Part shown: positions 39,958 to 48,610 of the stretch, in pieces
How the letters are laid out: each line of letters begins with the position of its first letter
Numbering within the stretch: the stretch's first letter is position 1
Source of the DNA: Aeromonas tecta
GTDB taxonomy: Bacteria > Pseudomonadota > Gammaproteobacteria > Enterobacterales > Aeromonadaceae
Assembly: GCF_000820185.1 (NCBI RefSeq)
Contig: NZ_CDCA01000037.1
Span: 98,652-162,651, forward strand
Length of the DNA stretch: 64,000 nucleotides
Direction of reading: 5' to 3'
Translations under genes and position numbers: made by a program
Notes under the pieces: generated by a model
Seen by the model: the letters and a program-made list of their open reading frames with translations, nothing else
Told to the model about the DNA's origin: nothing
Databases searched by the model: none

Positions 39958-41055
39958 TTACACCAATGGCTGGCCGTTGCGCACGAAGGCCGGCTTGGTG
40001 ACCTTCACGGTGACCAGCTTCTTGCGGATCTCGACTTGCGCCTCGGCGCCGATGTCACGGGGCACGCGGGCCAGGGCAATGCTGTAACCCAGGGTCGGCG
40101 AGAAGGAGCCGGAGGTGATAATCCCCTCCCGGGTCTCACCACTCTCGCTGGTGAAGGTGACCGGCATGCCGGCACGCAGCACCCCTTTCTCTTCCATCAC
40201 CAGGCCTACCAATTTTGGTTGGGTACCGGCGGCTTTCTGGGCTTCCAGGGCGGCGCGGCCGATAAACTGGCGATCGCTGGGCTCCCAGGCCAGGGTCCAG
40301 GCCATGTTGGCGGCCAGCGGAGAGATAGACTCGTCCATGTCCTGACCGTAGAGGTTCATGCCGGCTTCGAGACGCAGGGTGTCGCGGGCACCCAGGCCGC
40401 AAGGGGCCACGCCGTTGTCCAGCAGCGCCTGCCACAGGGCGCAGGCTTGCGGCTCGGGCACCACGATTTCGTAGCCCTCTTCGCCGGTGTAGCCGGTGGT
40501 GGCAATGAAGAGATCGCCGGCCTGTACGCCGAAGAAGGGTTTCATCCCCGCCACGGCGGCGTTTTGCTCAGGGGTGAACACCTTGGCCGCCTTGGCCTTG
40601 GCTTGCGGGCCCTGTACCGCGATCATGGCGAGTTCCGGGCGCTCGGTGACGCTCACGGCAAAATCGATGGCGTGGTGACGGATCCAGGCCAGGTCTTTCT
40701 CGCGGGTGGCGGAGTTCACCACCAGGCGGTAGAAGGTGTCGCCGAGATAATAGGTGATGAGGTCATCGATGACGCCACCGTCCGGGTTCAGCATGCCGCT
40801 GTAGAGGGCCTTGCCAGGGACGGTGAGCTTGGCCACGTCGTTGGCCAGCAGGTGTTGCAGGAAGGCTTTGACCCGTTCGCCGGTCAAATCGACGATGGTC
40901 ATGTGGGAGACATCGAACATGCCCGCATCGGTGCGCACCACATGGTGCTCTTCGAGCTGGGAGCCGTAGTTGATGGGCATCTCCCAACCGTGGAAGTCTA
41001 CCATCTTGGCACCGGCTTCCAGGTGCTTGGGATGCAGTACAGTAGTCTGGATCAT
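39958..41055 (-). CDS. gcvT: Glycine cleavage system aminomethyltransferase, T-protein
   Basis: A 365-residue enzyme (E. coli 364) that releases ammonia from the aminomethyl-H-protein and makes methylene-tetrahydrofolate. It shows [28 protein letters not shown]-type N-terminal sequence (here as [13 protein letters not shown] and [10 protein letters not shown]), [11 protein letters not shown] and [18 protein letters not shown], all family marks. AAGGAAAG lies before the start. First gene of gcvTH(P), with a leader of about 150 nt. Confidence 0.97.
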   Translation of the reverse strand: MIQTTVLHPKHLEAGAKMVDFHGWEMPINYGSQLEEHHVVRTDAGMFDVSHMTIVDLTGERVKAFLQHLLANDVAKLTVPGKALYSGMLNPDGGVIDDLITYYLGDTFYRLVVNSATREKDLAWIRHHAIDFAVSVTERPELAMIAVQGPQAKAKAAKVFTPEQNAAVAGMKPFFGVQAGDLFIATTGYTGEEGYEIVVPEPQACALWQALLDNGVAPCGLGARDTLRLEAGMNLYGQDMDESISPLAANMAWTLAWEPSDRQFIGRAALEAQKAAGTQPKLVGLVMEEKGVLRAGMPVTFTSESGETREGIITSGSFSPTLGYSIALARVPRDIGAEAQVEIRKKLVTVKVTKPAFVRNGQPLV

Positions 41056-41232
41056 CGCATTCTTTCCTTAGCAAAGAGCCCTAAAGCGTTAGCGACAACA
41101 CCTGCGACGTCCATCTCGCTTACCTCTCGGGAAGAGAGACAGGATCACAAGGTCTGTGCTCGTTCCTGCCCTTGCCGGGCAAGAGTGATTCCTTGAACGG
41201 AGCGGATTATATGACAAGAGCGAGATGCTGCT
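41056..41232 (-). promoter_or_regulatory. gcvT promoter and long leader
   Basis: A perfect TATAAT lies on the minus strand at 41206-41211; no good -35 is seen at the right distance, so an activator such as GcvA may be needed (inferred from E. coli). The resulting leader of about 145 nt contains small hairpins (around CTTGCCCGGCAAG and CTCTTCCCGAGAG). The conserved glycine-riboswitch motifs are not visible, so I do not call one. Confidence 0.6.
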
Positions 41233-41460
41233 GCTCAAAAAAAACTAATCCGCCCCCGTTAAACTGACACCAGACACTAAGGCAAAAACAGTGATAAAAA
41301 CAGTAGATGACCGGCATTTGCGGGATTTAATGTTGATTTTCACCGTTTCGTCACAATTTACAGAAAAACGTTTCGCCTCACGCCAACATTAAAGGCTGGT
41401 CCCCAGAAGGGGCATTTCGCCTTGTCAGATTAGATTTATTGTTAAAAACCCCGGGTAGGA
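41233..41460. other. Intergenic region between gcvT and ubiI
   Basis: About 230 bp of AT-rich sequence separating two minus-strand units. A short GC-rich inverted repeat (CTGGTCCCCAGAAGGGG region, 41395-41412) lies near the ubiI end and could weakly terminate ubiI transcripts. No gene is supported. Confidence 0.4.
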
Positions 41461-42696
41461 TTAGATTTTTTCACCCTTGGCCAGGGCCGGCAGCTCTCCG
41501 TCCAGCCCCATGGCGGCCCGGATCACCTGGGTTTTGAGGGGAGTCAGGGCATCGAAAGCCCGTAGCCCCACTCCGCGTACCAGCTTCTTGAGTGGATGAA
41601 CGCCACCAAACAGCCGCTTGAGCCCCTCCATCGCCGCCAGCATGCGGGCGGCCTCGCTCTTGCGCCAGCGCTCGTAACCGCGCAGGTTCTCAAGCCGGCC
41701 TATGTCGGCGCCGGTGCGCTGGCTCTTGAGCAGTTGCTCGGCCAGGGCCGCCGCGTCCAACAGGCCGAGGTTCACCCCCTGCCCCGCCAGCGGGTGTATG
41801 GTGTGGGCCGCATCCCCCACCAACACCAGCCGCTCGCGGGCAAAGTCGCGAGCATAGCGCGCGGTGAGCGGGATGGCGTTGCGCGCCCCTTCCACCTTGC
41901 ACAGCCCCAGCCGGCCATCGAAGGCCGCCGTGAGTTGGCGGTTGAATTGCTCCTCATCGCAATCGCACAGCGCCTCGGCGCGGGCGGCGGGGATGGACCA
42001 GACGATGGAACAGAGATCCGGTTGCCACAGGGGCAGGAAGGCGAGCGGCCCCTCGGGGGTGAAGATCTGGCGCGCCACCCCATCGTGGGGCTCGCTGGTG
42101 CGCACCGTCGCCACCAGGGCGTGATGGCCGTAATCCCAGCTGGTGAGCGGAATGTCTGCCTGGCGGCGCACCCAGGAGTGGGCACCGTCGGCCGCCACTA
42201 CCAACTTGGCCGAGAGGGCGCGGCCATCGTCCAGCAGCAGGACGGCGCCCGCCTCGCCACATTGCAGACTCTGGGCTCGCGCCGGGGTGAGTAGCTGGAT
42301 GTTGCTTGCCCCATTATTGCCATCAAGAATGGCATCGAGCAGCGCCAGCTGAATGACCCGGTTCTCGATGATATGGCCGAGGGCGCTCTGGCGCAAACTG
42401 GCGGCATCGAAAGCTATGTGGCCGAAGCTGTCTTGCTCCCACACCGCCATCTTGTCGTAAGGCTGCAGGCGCCGCGCCTCGATACCGGCCCAGGCGCCGA
42501 CCCCTTGCAAGATGTGTTGGCTGGCCAGACTCAAGGCGCTGACCCTGTTGTCCGGCGCCGCCCCGAGCACTGGGTCGGGCAACTGGCCTTCCACCACGGC
42601 CACGCTCAGTGCACTGTTTTTAAGGGCGGCGGCGAGCCCGAGGCCCACCATGCCGCCCCCCACGATCACCACATCCACCGTCTGCATTTGCATCAT
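41461..42696 (-). CDS. ubiI: FAD-dependent 2-octaprenylphenol hydroxylase UbiI
   Basis: A 411-residue flavoprotein monooxygenase for C5 hydroxylation of the ubiquinone ring with O2, once called VisC. It shows the FAD motif VVIVGGGMVGLGLAAALK, the middle motif VVAADGAHSWVRRQ and the second FAD motif RLVLVGDAAHTIHPLAGQGVNLGLLDAAAL. AAGGAA precedes the start. It lies 86 bp after ubiH in the same direction. UbiI and UbiH share this fold; the order ubiH-ubiI and the VisC-like sequence favour UbiI here. Confidence 0.92.
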   Translation of the reverse strand: MMQMQTVDVVIVGGGMVGLGLAAALKNSALSVAVVEGQLPDPVLGAAPDNRVSALSLASQHILQGVGAWAGIEARRLQPYDKMAVWEQDSFGHIAFDAASLRQSALGHIIENRVIQLALLDAILDGNNGASNIQLLTPARAQSLQCGEAGAVLLLDDGRALSAKLVVAADGAHSWVRRQADIPLTSWDYGHHALVATVRTSEPHDGVARQIFTPEGPLAFLPLWQPDLCSIVWSIPAARAEALCDCDEEQFNRQLTAAFDGRLGLCKVEGARNAIPLTARYARDFARERLVLVGDAAHTIHPLAGQGVNLGLLDAAALAEQLLKSQRTGADIGRLENLRGYERWRKSEAARMLAAMEGLKRLFGGVHPLKKLVRGVGLRAFDALTPLKTQVIRAAMGLDGELPALAKGEKI

Positions 42697-42782
42697 CTAT
42701 TCCTTCGCTGGCCGGCCGCCTTGGCCACCGGCATCATCAATCAATTCGTCGCAGGCGGGCCTGCCCATTGCCTGCGCCACAC

Positions 42783-44003
42783 TCATCTCGTGGTCTGGCT
42801 GACGAAGCCCAGGGTCTGGGCCGCCAGCGGCGCCTTGAGGCAGGCAAATCGCCCCATCAGGGAGAGCGCCAGGTTGCGGCCCGCCACCAGCGGGGCATGA
42901 CCATTGGAGAAGAGCTGGGCCAGGGCGGAAGTCAACCAGATGGTGTGCGCCTGATCGTCCTGGCGCTGACGCCAGTAGCCGCTCAGCACCTCGAAGCTGC
43001 CGATATCCTCACCCGCGGCCAACACCTTGGCCACCGCCTGGCTGAGCAGATCGAGATCGCGCATGCCGAGGTTGAAGCCCTGCCCTGCGATGGGGTGTAG
43101 CAGATGGGCGGCATTGCCCACCAGCACGGTGCGCTGGGCCAGCGGATAATCGGCGGCGGTCAGCACCAGCGGATAGACATGGCGCTGGCCGGTGCGTTCG
43201 AAGCGCCCGAGCCGCCAGCCAAATGCCTGTTGCAGGCGAGCGAGGAAGGCGTCGTCATCCAGCCCCATCAGCTCCTCCGCCTGATCCCGCCGCACGCTCC
43301 ACACCAGGGACGATAGCCCGTCCTGCATCGGCAAGAGCGCCAGCGGCCCCCCTTCGGTGAAGCGCTCGAAGGCGCGGCCTGCCGGGTCCTGCGCCGTCTT
43401 GACCGTGGCGATGATGGCGCTCTGCTCATAATCGTGGCGGCTGACCGGCAGCTTGAAGTGCTGGCGCACGAAGGAGTTGCCGCCATCGGCCGCCACCAGC
43501 AGCCGGGTCTGGTAGCGCTCGCCGCTGGCCAGGGTCAGCTGTACTCCCTCTTCCAGCGGCTCGATCGTCGCGAGCTGGGCCGGACAGTGCATCGCGACCT
43601 GCGGGCAGGCGGCGATCCCTTGCTGCAGCGCGAGGCCCGCCGCCGACAGCTCGATCACCTGACCGAGTGCCGGCAAGCCGTATTCCGCCGCCGACAGGCG
43701 AGCCTGGCCGAAATGGCCGCGATCCGAGACGTGGATGTCGGTGATGGGGGCGCAGTGGGGGGCGAAGCGAGGCCAGAGGCCGTGCCGCTCAAGCGCCTCG
43801 CAGGTGCCGGCCGAGAGCGCGATGGCGCGGGCGTCGAAGCCGGGGTGCGCGTTGAGCTCCGGGGCGCTCGCCTCCAGCAGCAGGATCTGCAGGGGGGCAC
43901 CGGTCGGCCCGCGCAGGGCCGCGAGGGAAAGCGCCAGCACGGCGCCACTCATACCGCCGCCGACGATAGCCACATCGACGTGAACCAGAGAGGATTGAGA
44001 CAT
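42783..44003 (-). CDS. ubiH: FAD-dependent 2-octaprenyl-6-methoxyphenol hydroxylase UbiH
   Basis: A 406-residue flavoprotein for C1 hydroxylation of the ubiquinone ring. FAD motifs are VDVAIVGGGMSGAVLALSLA, LVAADGGNSFVRQ and RTVLVGNAAHLLHPIAGQGFNLGMRDLDLL. The segment NAHPGFDARAIALSAGTCEALERHGLW is characteristic of UbiH. Start at MSQSSLVHVDV by comparison with the family; the ribosome site is weak, and an in-frame ATG nine codons earlier is possible. In E. coli pepP lies between ygfB and ubiH; it is missing here. Confidence 0.92.
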   Translation of the reverse strand: MSQSSLVHVDVAIVGGGMSGAVLALSLAALRGPTGAPLQILLLEASAPELNAHPGFDARAIALSAGTCEALERHGLWPRFAPHCAPITDIHVSDRGHFGQARLSAAEYGLPALGQVIELSAAGLALQQGIAACPQVAMHCPAQLATIEPLEEGVQLTLASGERYQTRLLVAADGGNSFVRQHFKLPVSRHDYEQSAIIATVKTAQDPAGRAFERFTEGGPLALLPMQDGLSSLVWSVRRDQAEELMGLDDDAFLARLQQAFGWRLGRFERTGQRHVYPLVLTAADYPLAQRTVLVGNAAHLLHPIAGQGFNLGMRDLDLLSQAVAKVLAAGEDIGSFEVLSGYWRQRQDDQAHTIWLTSALAQLFSNGHAPLVAGRNLALSLMGRFACLKAPLAAQTLGFVSQTTR

Positions 44004-44158
44004 GAGATGAGGGGAAGCTGCTGAAAACATGAAGATGATGCTACCACAAAGCCACTCCCCTGGATGCGAAGCCACGGGCAAAAAACCGATCTGAGCCCCC
44101 CGCTGCGCCAACCGAACAGCCGGACCCTTTATGCAAAAGAGCACCGCCGGGTTCATAC

Positions 44159-44188
44159 AAAAGAGCGCCACAGGGGCGCTCTTTTTTT
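44159..44188. terminator. Bidirectional terminator between ygfB and ubiH
   Basis: AAGAGCGCC and GGCGCTCTT form a 9-bp stem, with seven T residues on the plus strand and TTTTG on the minus strand. It lies after ygfB on the minus strand and implies that ubiH-ubiI have their own promoter in 44004-44158. A partial repeat of the left arm (CAAAAGAGC) lies 26-30 bp upstream. Confidence 0.8.
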
Positions 44189-44218
44189 CAGGCAGTGATA
44201 GTCATTCTCTTACGGGGA

Positions 44219-44788
44219 TCAATGCAGGGTCGGCGGCGTGATCGGGGCATCCGGACGCTTGCCGAACTCCTCGAAGGTCATCATGACCCCGAGCCGCACG
44301 TGTTCGTAGAGCACCAGGAAGGAGGCCTCGTTCTCGTCATCCTCCTGATCGAACTCGGCGGAGACCTGGGTGATGCTGGCGATATCCTGGATCATCTCCT
44401 GCAGCTCTTCCGAGGCCTTGGACAACTCCTGCTGCACCACGCCAAAACCGGCAAGGAAGGCCTGGGACCAATCCACCAGCGCGTCGATGCGCTCATCGAG
44501 TGGCGCCTCGTCGCTTGGCAGCAACAGCTCGACGCCCTTCTGGGCCATCAGGCTCTCGATGGCCTCATGATAGAGCTCGGTCATCAGCTGGCGCACCGGT
44601 GCCGGCAGACCGAAACCGTCGTTAACGAGATCGTTAAAGGGGGGCAACCAGCTCTTGTCGTCCAGCGGGACGCCACCGCAGACCAGGCCGCAGATCACGC
44701 CATGAGCCTCGACAGCCGTTGCCATCAGCTCATGCCGTTCCATCAGATCGGCCACGGCCGCGTATTTCGGGGGGTTCGTTTTGCTCAT
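44219..44788 (-). CDS. ygfB: UPF0149 family protein YgfB
   Basis: A 189-residue UPF0149 protein. It starts MSKTNPPKYAAVADLMERH and holds the family features AHGVICGLVCGG, LPPFNDLVNDGFGLP and the acidic stretch EFDQEDDENEASF. In E. coli it precedes pepP-ubiH-ubiI. In Pseudomonas YgfB acts as a modulator of AlpA-dependent gene expression; here the role is unknown. It is divergent from zapA, as usual. Confidence 0.9.
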   Translation of the reverse strand: MSKTNPPKYAAVADLMERHELMATAVEAHGVICGLVCGGVPLDDKSWLPPFNDLVNDGFGLPAPVRQLMTELYHEAIESLMAQKGVELLLPSDEAPLDERIDALVDWSQAFLAGFGVVQQELSKASEELQEMIQDIASITQVSAEFDQEDDENEASFLVLYEHVRLGVMMTFEEFGKRPDAPITPPTLH

Positions 44789-44961
44789 CGAAGATCCGCT
44801 CAAAGTTCAGGCAAATATGCAAAATTTATGGTCAGGATCCTAGCATTCTCCCCCTTCTAGGGCCAGCAAGGCCTTGAAACTTCTGCATCTGCGCTATATA
44901 GTCCCGCCCAGTTGTCCACGTGGATAAAAGCGGGAATCAGCCCCGCCGTATTGAGGAAGGC

Positions 44962-45294
44962 ATGAGCATAGAGGCTGTAGAAATCGTCATTCTGGGACGT
45001 CCCTACAAGGTATCCTGTCCCCTGGGACAACAGGATGCCCTGCGCCAGGCCGCCGACCAGCTGACTGACAAGCTCATCGAGCTGCGTCAACGCTCCAAGG
45101 TCTCCAGCAATGAACAGCTTGCTATCATGGCAGCGCTCAACTTCTGTCATGAGCTCTGCCTTGAAAAAGATAAAAACCACCAATATTCTGAGACCATGGA
45201 CAAGCGCATCAAGATGCTGCAACGCACCATCGAAGCGGCCTTGATTGAACATGGACAGTATGGTGATTCTGGCGACGAGGGCACCAAGCCCTAA
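44962..45294 (+). CDS. zapA: Cell division protein ZapA
   Basis: A 110-residue FtsZ-ring stabiliser. The N-terminal globular part (VEIVILGRPYKVSCPLGQQDALRQAA) is followed by a coiled-coil helix. Start at MSIEAVEIV because GAGGAAGG lies directly upstream; upstream in-frame codons lack family sequence. It is followed by 6S RNA, a pairing conserved across gammaproteobacteria. Confidence 0.96.
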   Translation: MSIEAVEIVILGRPYKVSCPLGQQDALRQAADQLTDKLIELRQRSKVSSNEQLAIMAALNFCHELCLEKDKNHQYSETMDKRIKMLQRTIEAALIEHGQYGDSGDEGTKP

Positions 45295-45310
45295 GCGCGA
45301 CCCGTTTTAA

Positions 45311-45490
45311 AATTCCCTGGGATGTTTGTCAGCCGGTTCAAGTCCCCGAGCCGATAATCATACCCCCAAGGGGGTCTATCTTCTGACTATTGCGCATGCT
45401 CGGCCCGACCGAGAAGCCTGCGGCCAGTTTAGATCCCCGCCTTGAACTCACGGTTCAAGGGCCCAAACCGGCAACGGCATTCCGGGGTAC
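45311..45490 (+). ncRNA. ssrS: 6S RNA
   Basis: About 180 nt downstream of zapA. It shares blocks with E. coli 6S RNA: the closing-stem side TTCCCTGGGATGTTTG, AGTCCCCGAGCCGATA, GCATGCTCGG-CCGACCGAGAAGCC around the central bulge, CCTTGAACTCACGGTTCAAGGG, and the 3' side GGCATTCCGGGG that pairs with the 5' end. 6S RNA binds sigma-70 RNA polymerase and mimics an open promoter in stationary phase. Ends are estimated to within a few bases. The gene ygfA, which follows it in E. coli, is not here. Confidence 0.93.
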
Positions 45491-45497
45491 CAACAGC

Positions 45498-45529
45498 AAA
45501 AAGCCCGTCAGCATCTGACGGGCTTTTTC
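45498..45529 (+). terminator. Terminator after 6S RNA
   Basis: AAAAAGCCCGTCAG and CTGACGGGCTTTTT with a 3-4-nt loop, directly after ssrS. Confidence 0.9.
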
Positions 45530-45663
45530 TTTGCCTGAGTGGTGGGTTGCACTGCCTCTCGCCACCCCCTTAGTCATCTACCACTGTCGTATTACATTCA
45601 GGCAGTGCTTTCCTCTTATACGCCTTTCCCTCTCTCCCACACTGCCGGGTCGTCGGCGGATAT

Positions 45664-45694
45664 AAAAAAGCCCGCCAGGGTTGGCGGGCTTTTG
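45664..45694 (-). terminator. Terminator of emrD
   Basis: AAAAGCCCGCCA/TGGCGGGCTTTTTT stem-loop with a six-T tail on the minus strand, 18 bp after the emrD stop. Confidence 0.9.
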
Positions 45695-45711
45695 CTGTTT
45701 AACGAAAGGCG

Positions 45712-46911
45712 TCAGACGGCCATCTGCTCATGGGGCGAGCCGTGGTGGCGCAGCCAGGTGAAGCTCAATATCACCAGCAGCACCATCAGCGTCATGATGA
45801 CCCCCAGGGTCACCTGCCCCTGCATCGGGAAGCAGGCGGCCAGCAGGGTGACTATCCCCGCCCCCAGGTTTTGCATGCCACCCAGGATGGCACCGGCCGT
45901 CCCGGCCTGACCCGGGAAGGGCTCGATGGCGCAGGAGGTGGCGGTCGGATAGAGGATGCCGCTACCGATGAAGTAAACCGCCGCGCCGCCCACCAGGGAG
46001 GCTGCGCTCACCAGCCCGAACAGACCGGGCACCAGTATGATGAGCGAGCCCAGCGCCAGGAAGGCGATGCCAAGGCGCATCAGCTTGCCCTGACTCAGGC
46101 GAAAACTCAGCTTGGCGGAGAGCCAGGCGCCAAACAGGTAGCCGGGTAGCGGCAGCACGAACAACACGCTCACGGTGCGGGCACTGAGTTTGAGCACATC
46201 GCCGAGCAGCACGCCCGCCGCTGCTTCAAATACCGCCAGCCCCGCGAAGGTCGCCATCAGGCACAGCAGGTTGCCCTGGAAGCGCGGGTTGCCAAGCACA
46301 TGGCGATAGGCGGCGCCGACACGCAGCTGCTGTTGACGGGCAGTCACCGGCAGGGTCTCGCCAAACCAGGCCAGCAGGGCCAGGGTGGTCAGGGCGCCAA
46401 AACCGAACAGGAACCAGTAACCGGCGCGCCAGTTGAACAGCTCGGTCAACCAGCCGCCCAGCACCGGCGCCAGCAGCGGGGAGAAGATCACCCCCATGCT
46501 CACCAGGCTGTTGGCTCGGTTCAGCTCGGCGCCGCTGTAGCGATCGCGCATCACGGTCCGGCTCATGGCGCCGCCAGCGCCGGTCCCCAGCCCCTGGATG
46601 AAGCTGCCGATGAGCAGCGCCATGAAGCTCGGGATCAGCTGGATGGTCAGGGTACCCACCAGAAACACCATCATGCCGATGAGCAACACCGGGCGACGAC
46701 CAATCCTGTCCGACAGCGGGCCATAGACGAACTGGGAGAGCCCGTAGGGGATCAGGTAACAGGCCATCACCGCCTGCAGCTGACCGGAGGCCACATGGAA
46801 GTCCCCCGCCATCATGGGAATGGAGGGCACATACAGGGTCTGGGTCATCTGACCCACGGCGACCATCAGGATGGTCAGGAAAAACAGAGGGTAAAAACTG
46901 TGCCGATACAT
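45712..46911 (-). CDS. emrD: Multidrug efflux MFS transporter, EmrD type
   Basis: A 399-residue, 12-helix drug:H+ antiporter of the inner membrane. The opening (VGQMTQTLYVPSIPMMA), motif YGPLSDRIGRRPVLLIGM and AMSRTVMRDRYSGAEL fit EmrD and the Bcr/CflA family. EmrD exports uncouplers and amphipathic compounds in E. coli. It stands alone with its own terminator and is divergent from the LacI-controlled sugar cluster across a 624-bp gap. Confidence 0.85.
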   Translation of the reverse strand: MYRHSFYPLFFLTILMVAVGQMTQTLYVPSIPMMAGDFHVASGQLQAVMACYLIPYGLSQFVYGPLSDRIGRRPVLLIGMMVFLVGTLTIQLIPSFMALLIGSFIQGLGTGAGGAMSRTVMRDRYSGAELNRANSLVSMGVIFSPLLAPVLGGWLTELFNWRAGYWFLFGFGALTTLALLAWFGETLPVTARQQQLRVGAAYRHVLGNPRFQGNLLCLMATFAGLAVFEAAAGVLLGDVLKLSARTVSVLFVLPLPGYLFGAWLSAKLSFRLSQGKLMRLGIAFLALGSLIILVPGLFGLVSAASLVGGAAVYFIGSGILYPTATSCAIEPFPGQAGTAGAILGGMQNLGAGIVTLLAACFPMQGQVTLGVIMTLMVLLVILSFTWLRHHGSPHEQMAV

Positions 46912-47496
46912 ATCTCAGTCCCGCAAATCATCAAAAAGCAGCCACGCCCCTGGCAGAAAACTGCAGAGGGGATCCAAACAAGGGTCAATCAAAGGTGAAA
47001 ATACAAGGCGGAGAAACCGCACCGGCCGGGAGCAGGACGCTCCCTTGGCTTGGGCGTGATCTTAGTGATTCATGTCACAAAAAACGAACGAATCTTTATA
47101 ATCGGCTTTCCCTAGTTTTTCTAATGTAACGGCGGTTTCTCCCCAGACTGGTATGAAGATCAAACAGTTATTGTCAGCCACCCGCCTTGCTTGTCCCTTT
47201 CACCGACTCAACACGACAGGGGCGGAGCCGGTGCCGGCAATCCATCAGGCCAGCAGAGATGCGAGATAAGAAGTCGTAGCGCAGTAGATGGCCAAATAAC
47301 CACCAAGGCTTATTCAACGACAAGGCTCATACCACGCATTGAGGACAGTACTCGCATTGGAAAAATCGCCCGCCTGCGCCGGATTACCCCCTCCTTTTGC
47401 GGCGGCATCACCTTATAAAGCGTAATAAAATCATACGAATATATATTTGTTATTTTTTTGTTACCGCAAACTTGCGAACTCTCTCGGCCTCACCTA
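46912..47496. other. Large regulatory gap between emrD and the LacI gene
   Basis: About 585 bp without a supported gene. It holds a CRP-like site (47064-47079), a perfect TATAAT (47097-47102, plus strand), and an AT-rich stretch (47418-47465) that may contain the LacI-gene promoter. Short open frames (for example a 75-codon frame from TTG at 47191) lack ribosome sites and family features. Confidence 0.5.
47064..47102 (+). promoter_or_regulatory. CRP-like site next to a perfect -10 element
   Basis: AGTGATTCATGTCACA fits TGTGA-N6-TCACA at 9 of 10 positions, and TATAAT follows 17 bp later with GTCACA in the -35 position. The spacing resembles a CRP-dependent promoter firing rightward, more than 420 bp before the lacI-type gene; the site might alternatively serve emrD on the minus strand. 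Confidence 0.5.
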
Positions 47497-47518
47497 AAAA
47501 TGTAATCGATTACATTTT
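47497..47518. promoter_or_regulatory. LacI-family operator
   Basis: A perfect 22-bp palindrome with core TGTAATCGATTACA and a central CG, as usual for LacI/GalR operators. It lies 18-39 bp before the regulator start codon, so autorepression is likely; the downstream transporter genes would follow if co-transcribed. Confidence 0.88.
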
Positions 47519-47535
47519 ACGCACAGGTATCTGGA

Positions 47536-48552
47536 ATGAGCCGAGCCCCCGCCCCCGTCAACCCCGTCTCCATGGCCGCCGTCGCGGCGCGGGCCGGGGT
47601 ATCGGTTGCCACCGTCTCGCGGGTGCTCAATCGTCAGGAGGGCGTCACCAGCAAGACCCAGGCCAGGGTCAACCGCGCAGTCGATGAGCTCGGCTACAGA
47701 GTCAATCATCTGGCCACCAGCCTGCGCACCGCCAAGAGCTGGCTGCTGCTCATCATGGTGCCCGACCTCACCAACCCCTTCTACATCGAGATAGTGCGTG
47801 GCATCGACCGGGTGGCCCGGCAGCACGGCTATTTCGTGCTGCTGTGCGACACCGGCGCCGATCCGGGTCGGGAGCGCTCGGCCTTCGAGCTGCTGCGCAC
47901 CCACAGGGCGGATGGCGCCATCTGTCTGGATCCCGACTCCATCCAGCAGGGGCTGAGCCAGGAGATCAACGCGCTGCCCTGGGTCGCCTGCTGCGAATTT
48001 GATCCCGCCATGCCCGTACCCTATGTGGGTATCGATAACCAGGCGGCGGCGGCCGAGGCCGTCCGTTATCTGCTGAGCCGGGGCCATCGCCAGATCGCGC
48101 TGATAGGAGCGGATCCCGCCTACCTCTATGCCCGCCAGCGCGAGGCCGGGGTGCGCCAGGCCCTGGCAGAGGCCGGACTCACCCTGACGGAGGAGTGGAA
48201 CATCCGGGTCACCCGTTTCAGCTTTGTGGCCGGGGCCGAGGCGGCGCAGCAGTTGCTTCGCTGCCAACAGCGCCCCAGCGCCATCTTCGCGGTCGCCGAT
48301 GCCCTGGCCATCGGCCTGATGCAGGGTTTACAGGAGGCGGGTCTGCGCATCCCCGATGACATCGCCATCATGGGCTTCGATGACATAACCCTGGCCGCCC
48401 ACCTCAATCCGCCCCTCACCACCATGGCGCAACCCATGGATGATCTCGGCGCCGAGGCGGCCCGCCTGCTGCTGCAACGTCTGAGTGCCCCCGACACCCC
48501 GCCGACCGGCTCTCTGCTTCCCCATCGACTCGTCGTCAGAGGCAGCGCCTGA
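47536..48552 (+). CDS. LacI-family transcriptional repressor
   Basis: A 338-residue regulator. The helix-turn-helix is MAAVAARAGVSVATVSRVLN (about 13-32), followed by the hinge region LGYRVNHLATSLRTAKS and a periplasmic-binding-protein-like effector domain (NPFYIEIVRGID, GIDNQAAAAEAVRYLLSRGH, IMGFDDITLAAHLNPPLTT). It probably senses the sugar taken up by the next genes. A matching operator lies just upstream. It is 58 bp before the ATPase gene. Confidence 0.93.
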   Translation: MSRAPAPVNPVSMAAVAARAGVSVATVSRVLNRQEGVTSKTQARVNRAVDELGYRVNHLATSLRTAKSWLLLIMVPDLTNPFYIEIVRGIDRVARQHGYFVLLCDTGADPGRERSAFELLRTHRADGAICLDPDSIQQGLSQEINALPWVACCEFDPAMPVPYVGIDNQAAAAEAVRYLLSRGHRQIALIGADPAYLYARQREAGVRQALAEAGLTLTEEWNIRVTRFSFVAGAEAAQQLLRCQQRPSAIFAVADALAIGLMQGLQEAGLRIPDDIAIMGFDDITLAAHLNPPLTTMAQPMDDLGAEAARLLLQRLSAPDTPPTGSLLPHRLVVRGSA

Positions 48553-48610
48553 TGCCACTCACTCCCCTTCGCCAGCAGTCCGCTCGGAGCGAGCACCACA
48601 GGAGTACTCG

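Noticed and set aside
41056-41220. Glycine riboswitch in the gcvT leader
   Set aside because: The conserved aptamer motifs are not visible by eye; a covariance model search would be needed to be certain.
47191-47418. 75-codon frame in the gap before the LacI gene
   Set aside because: Non-ATG start, no ribosome site, no recognisable features.
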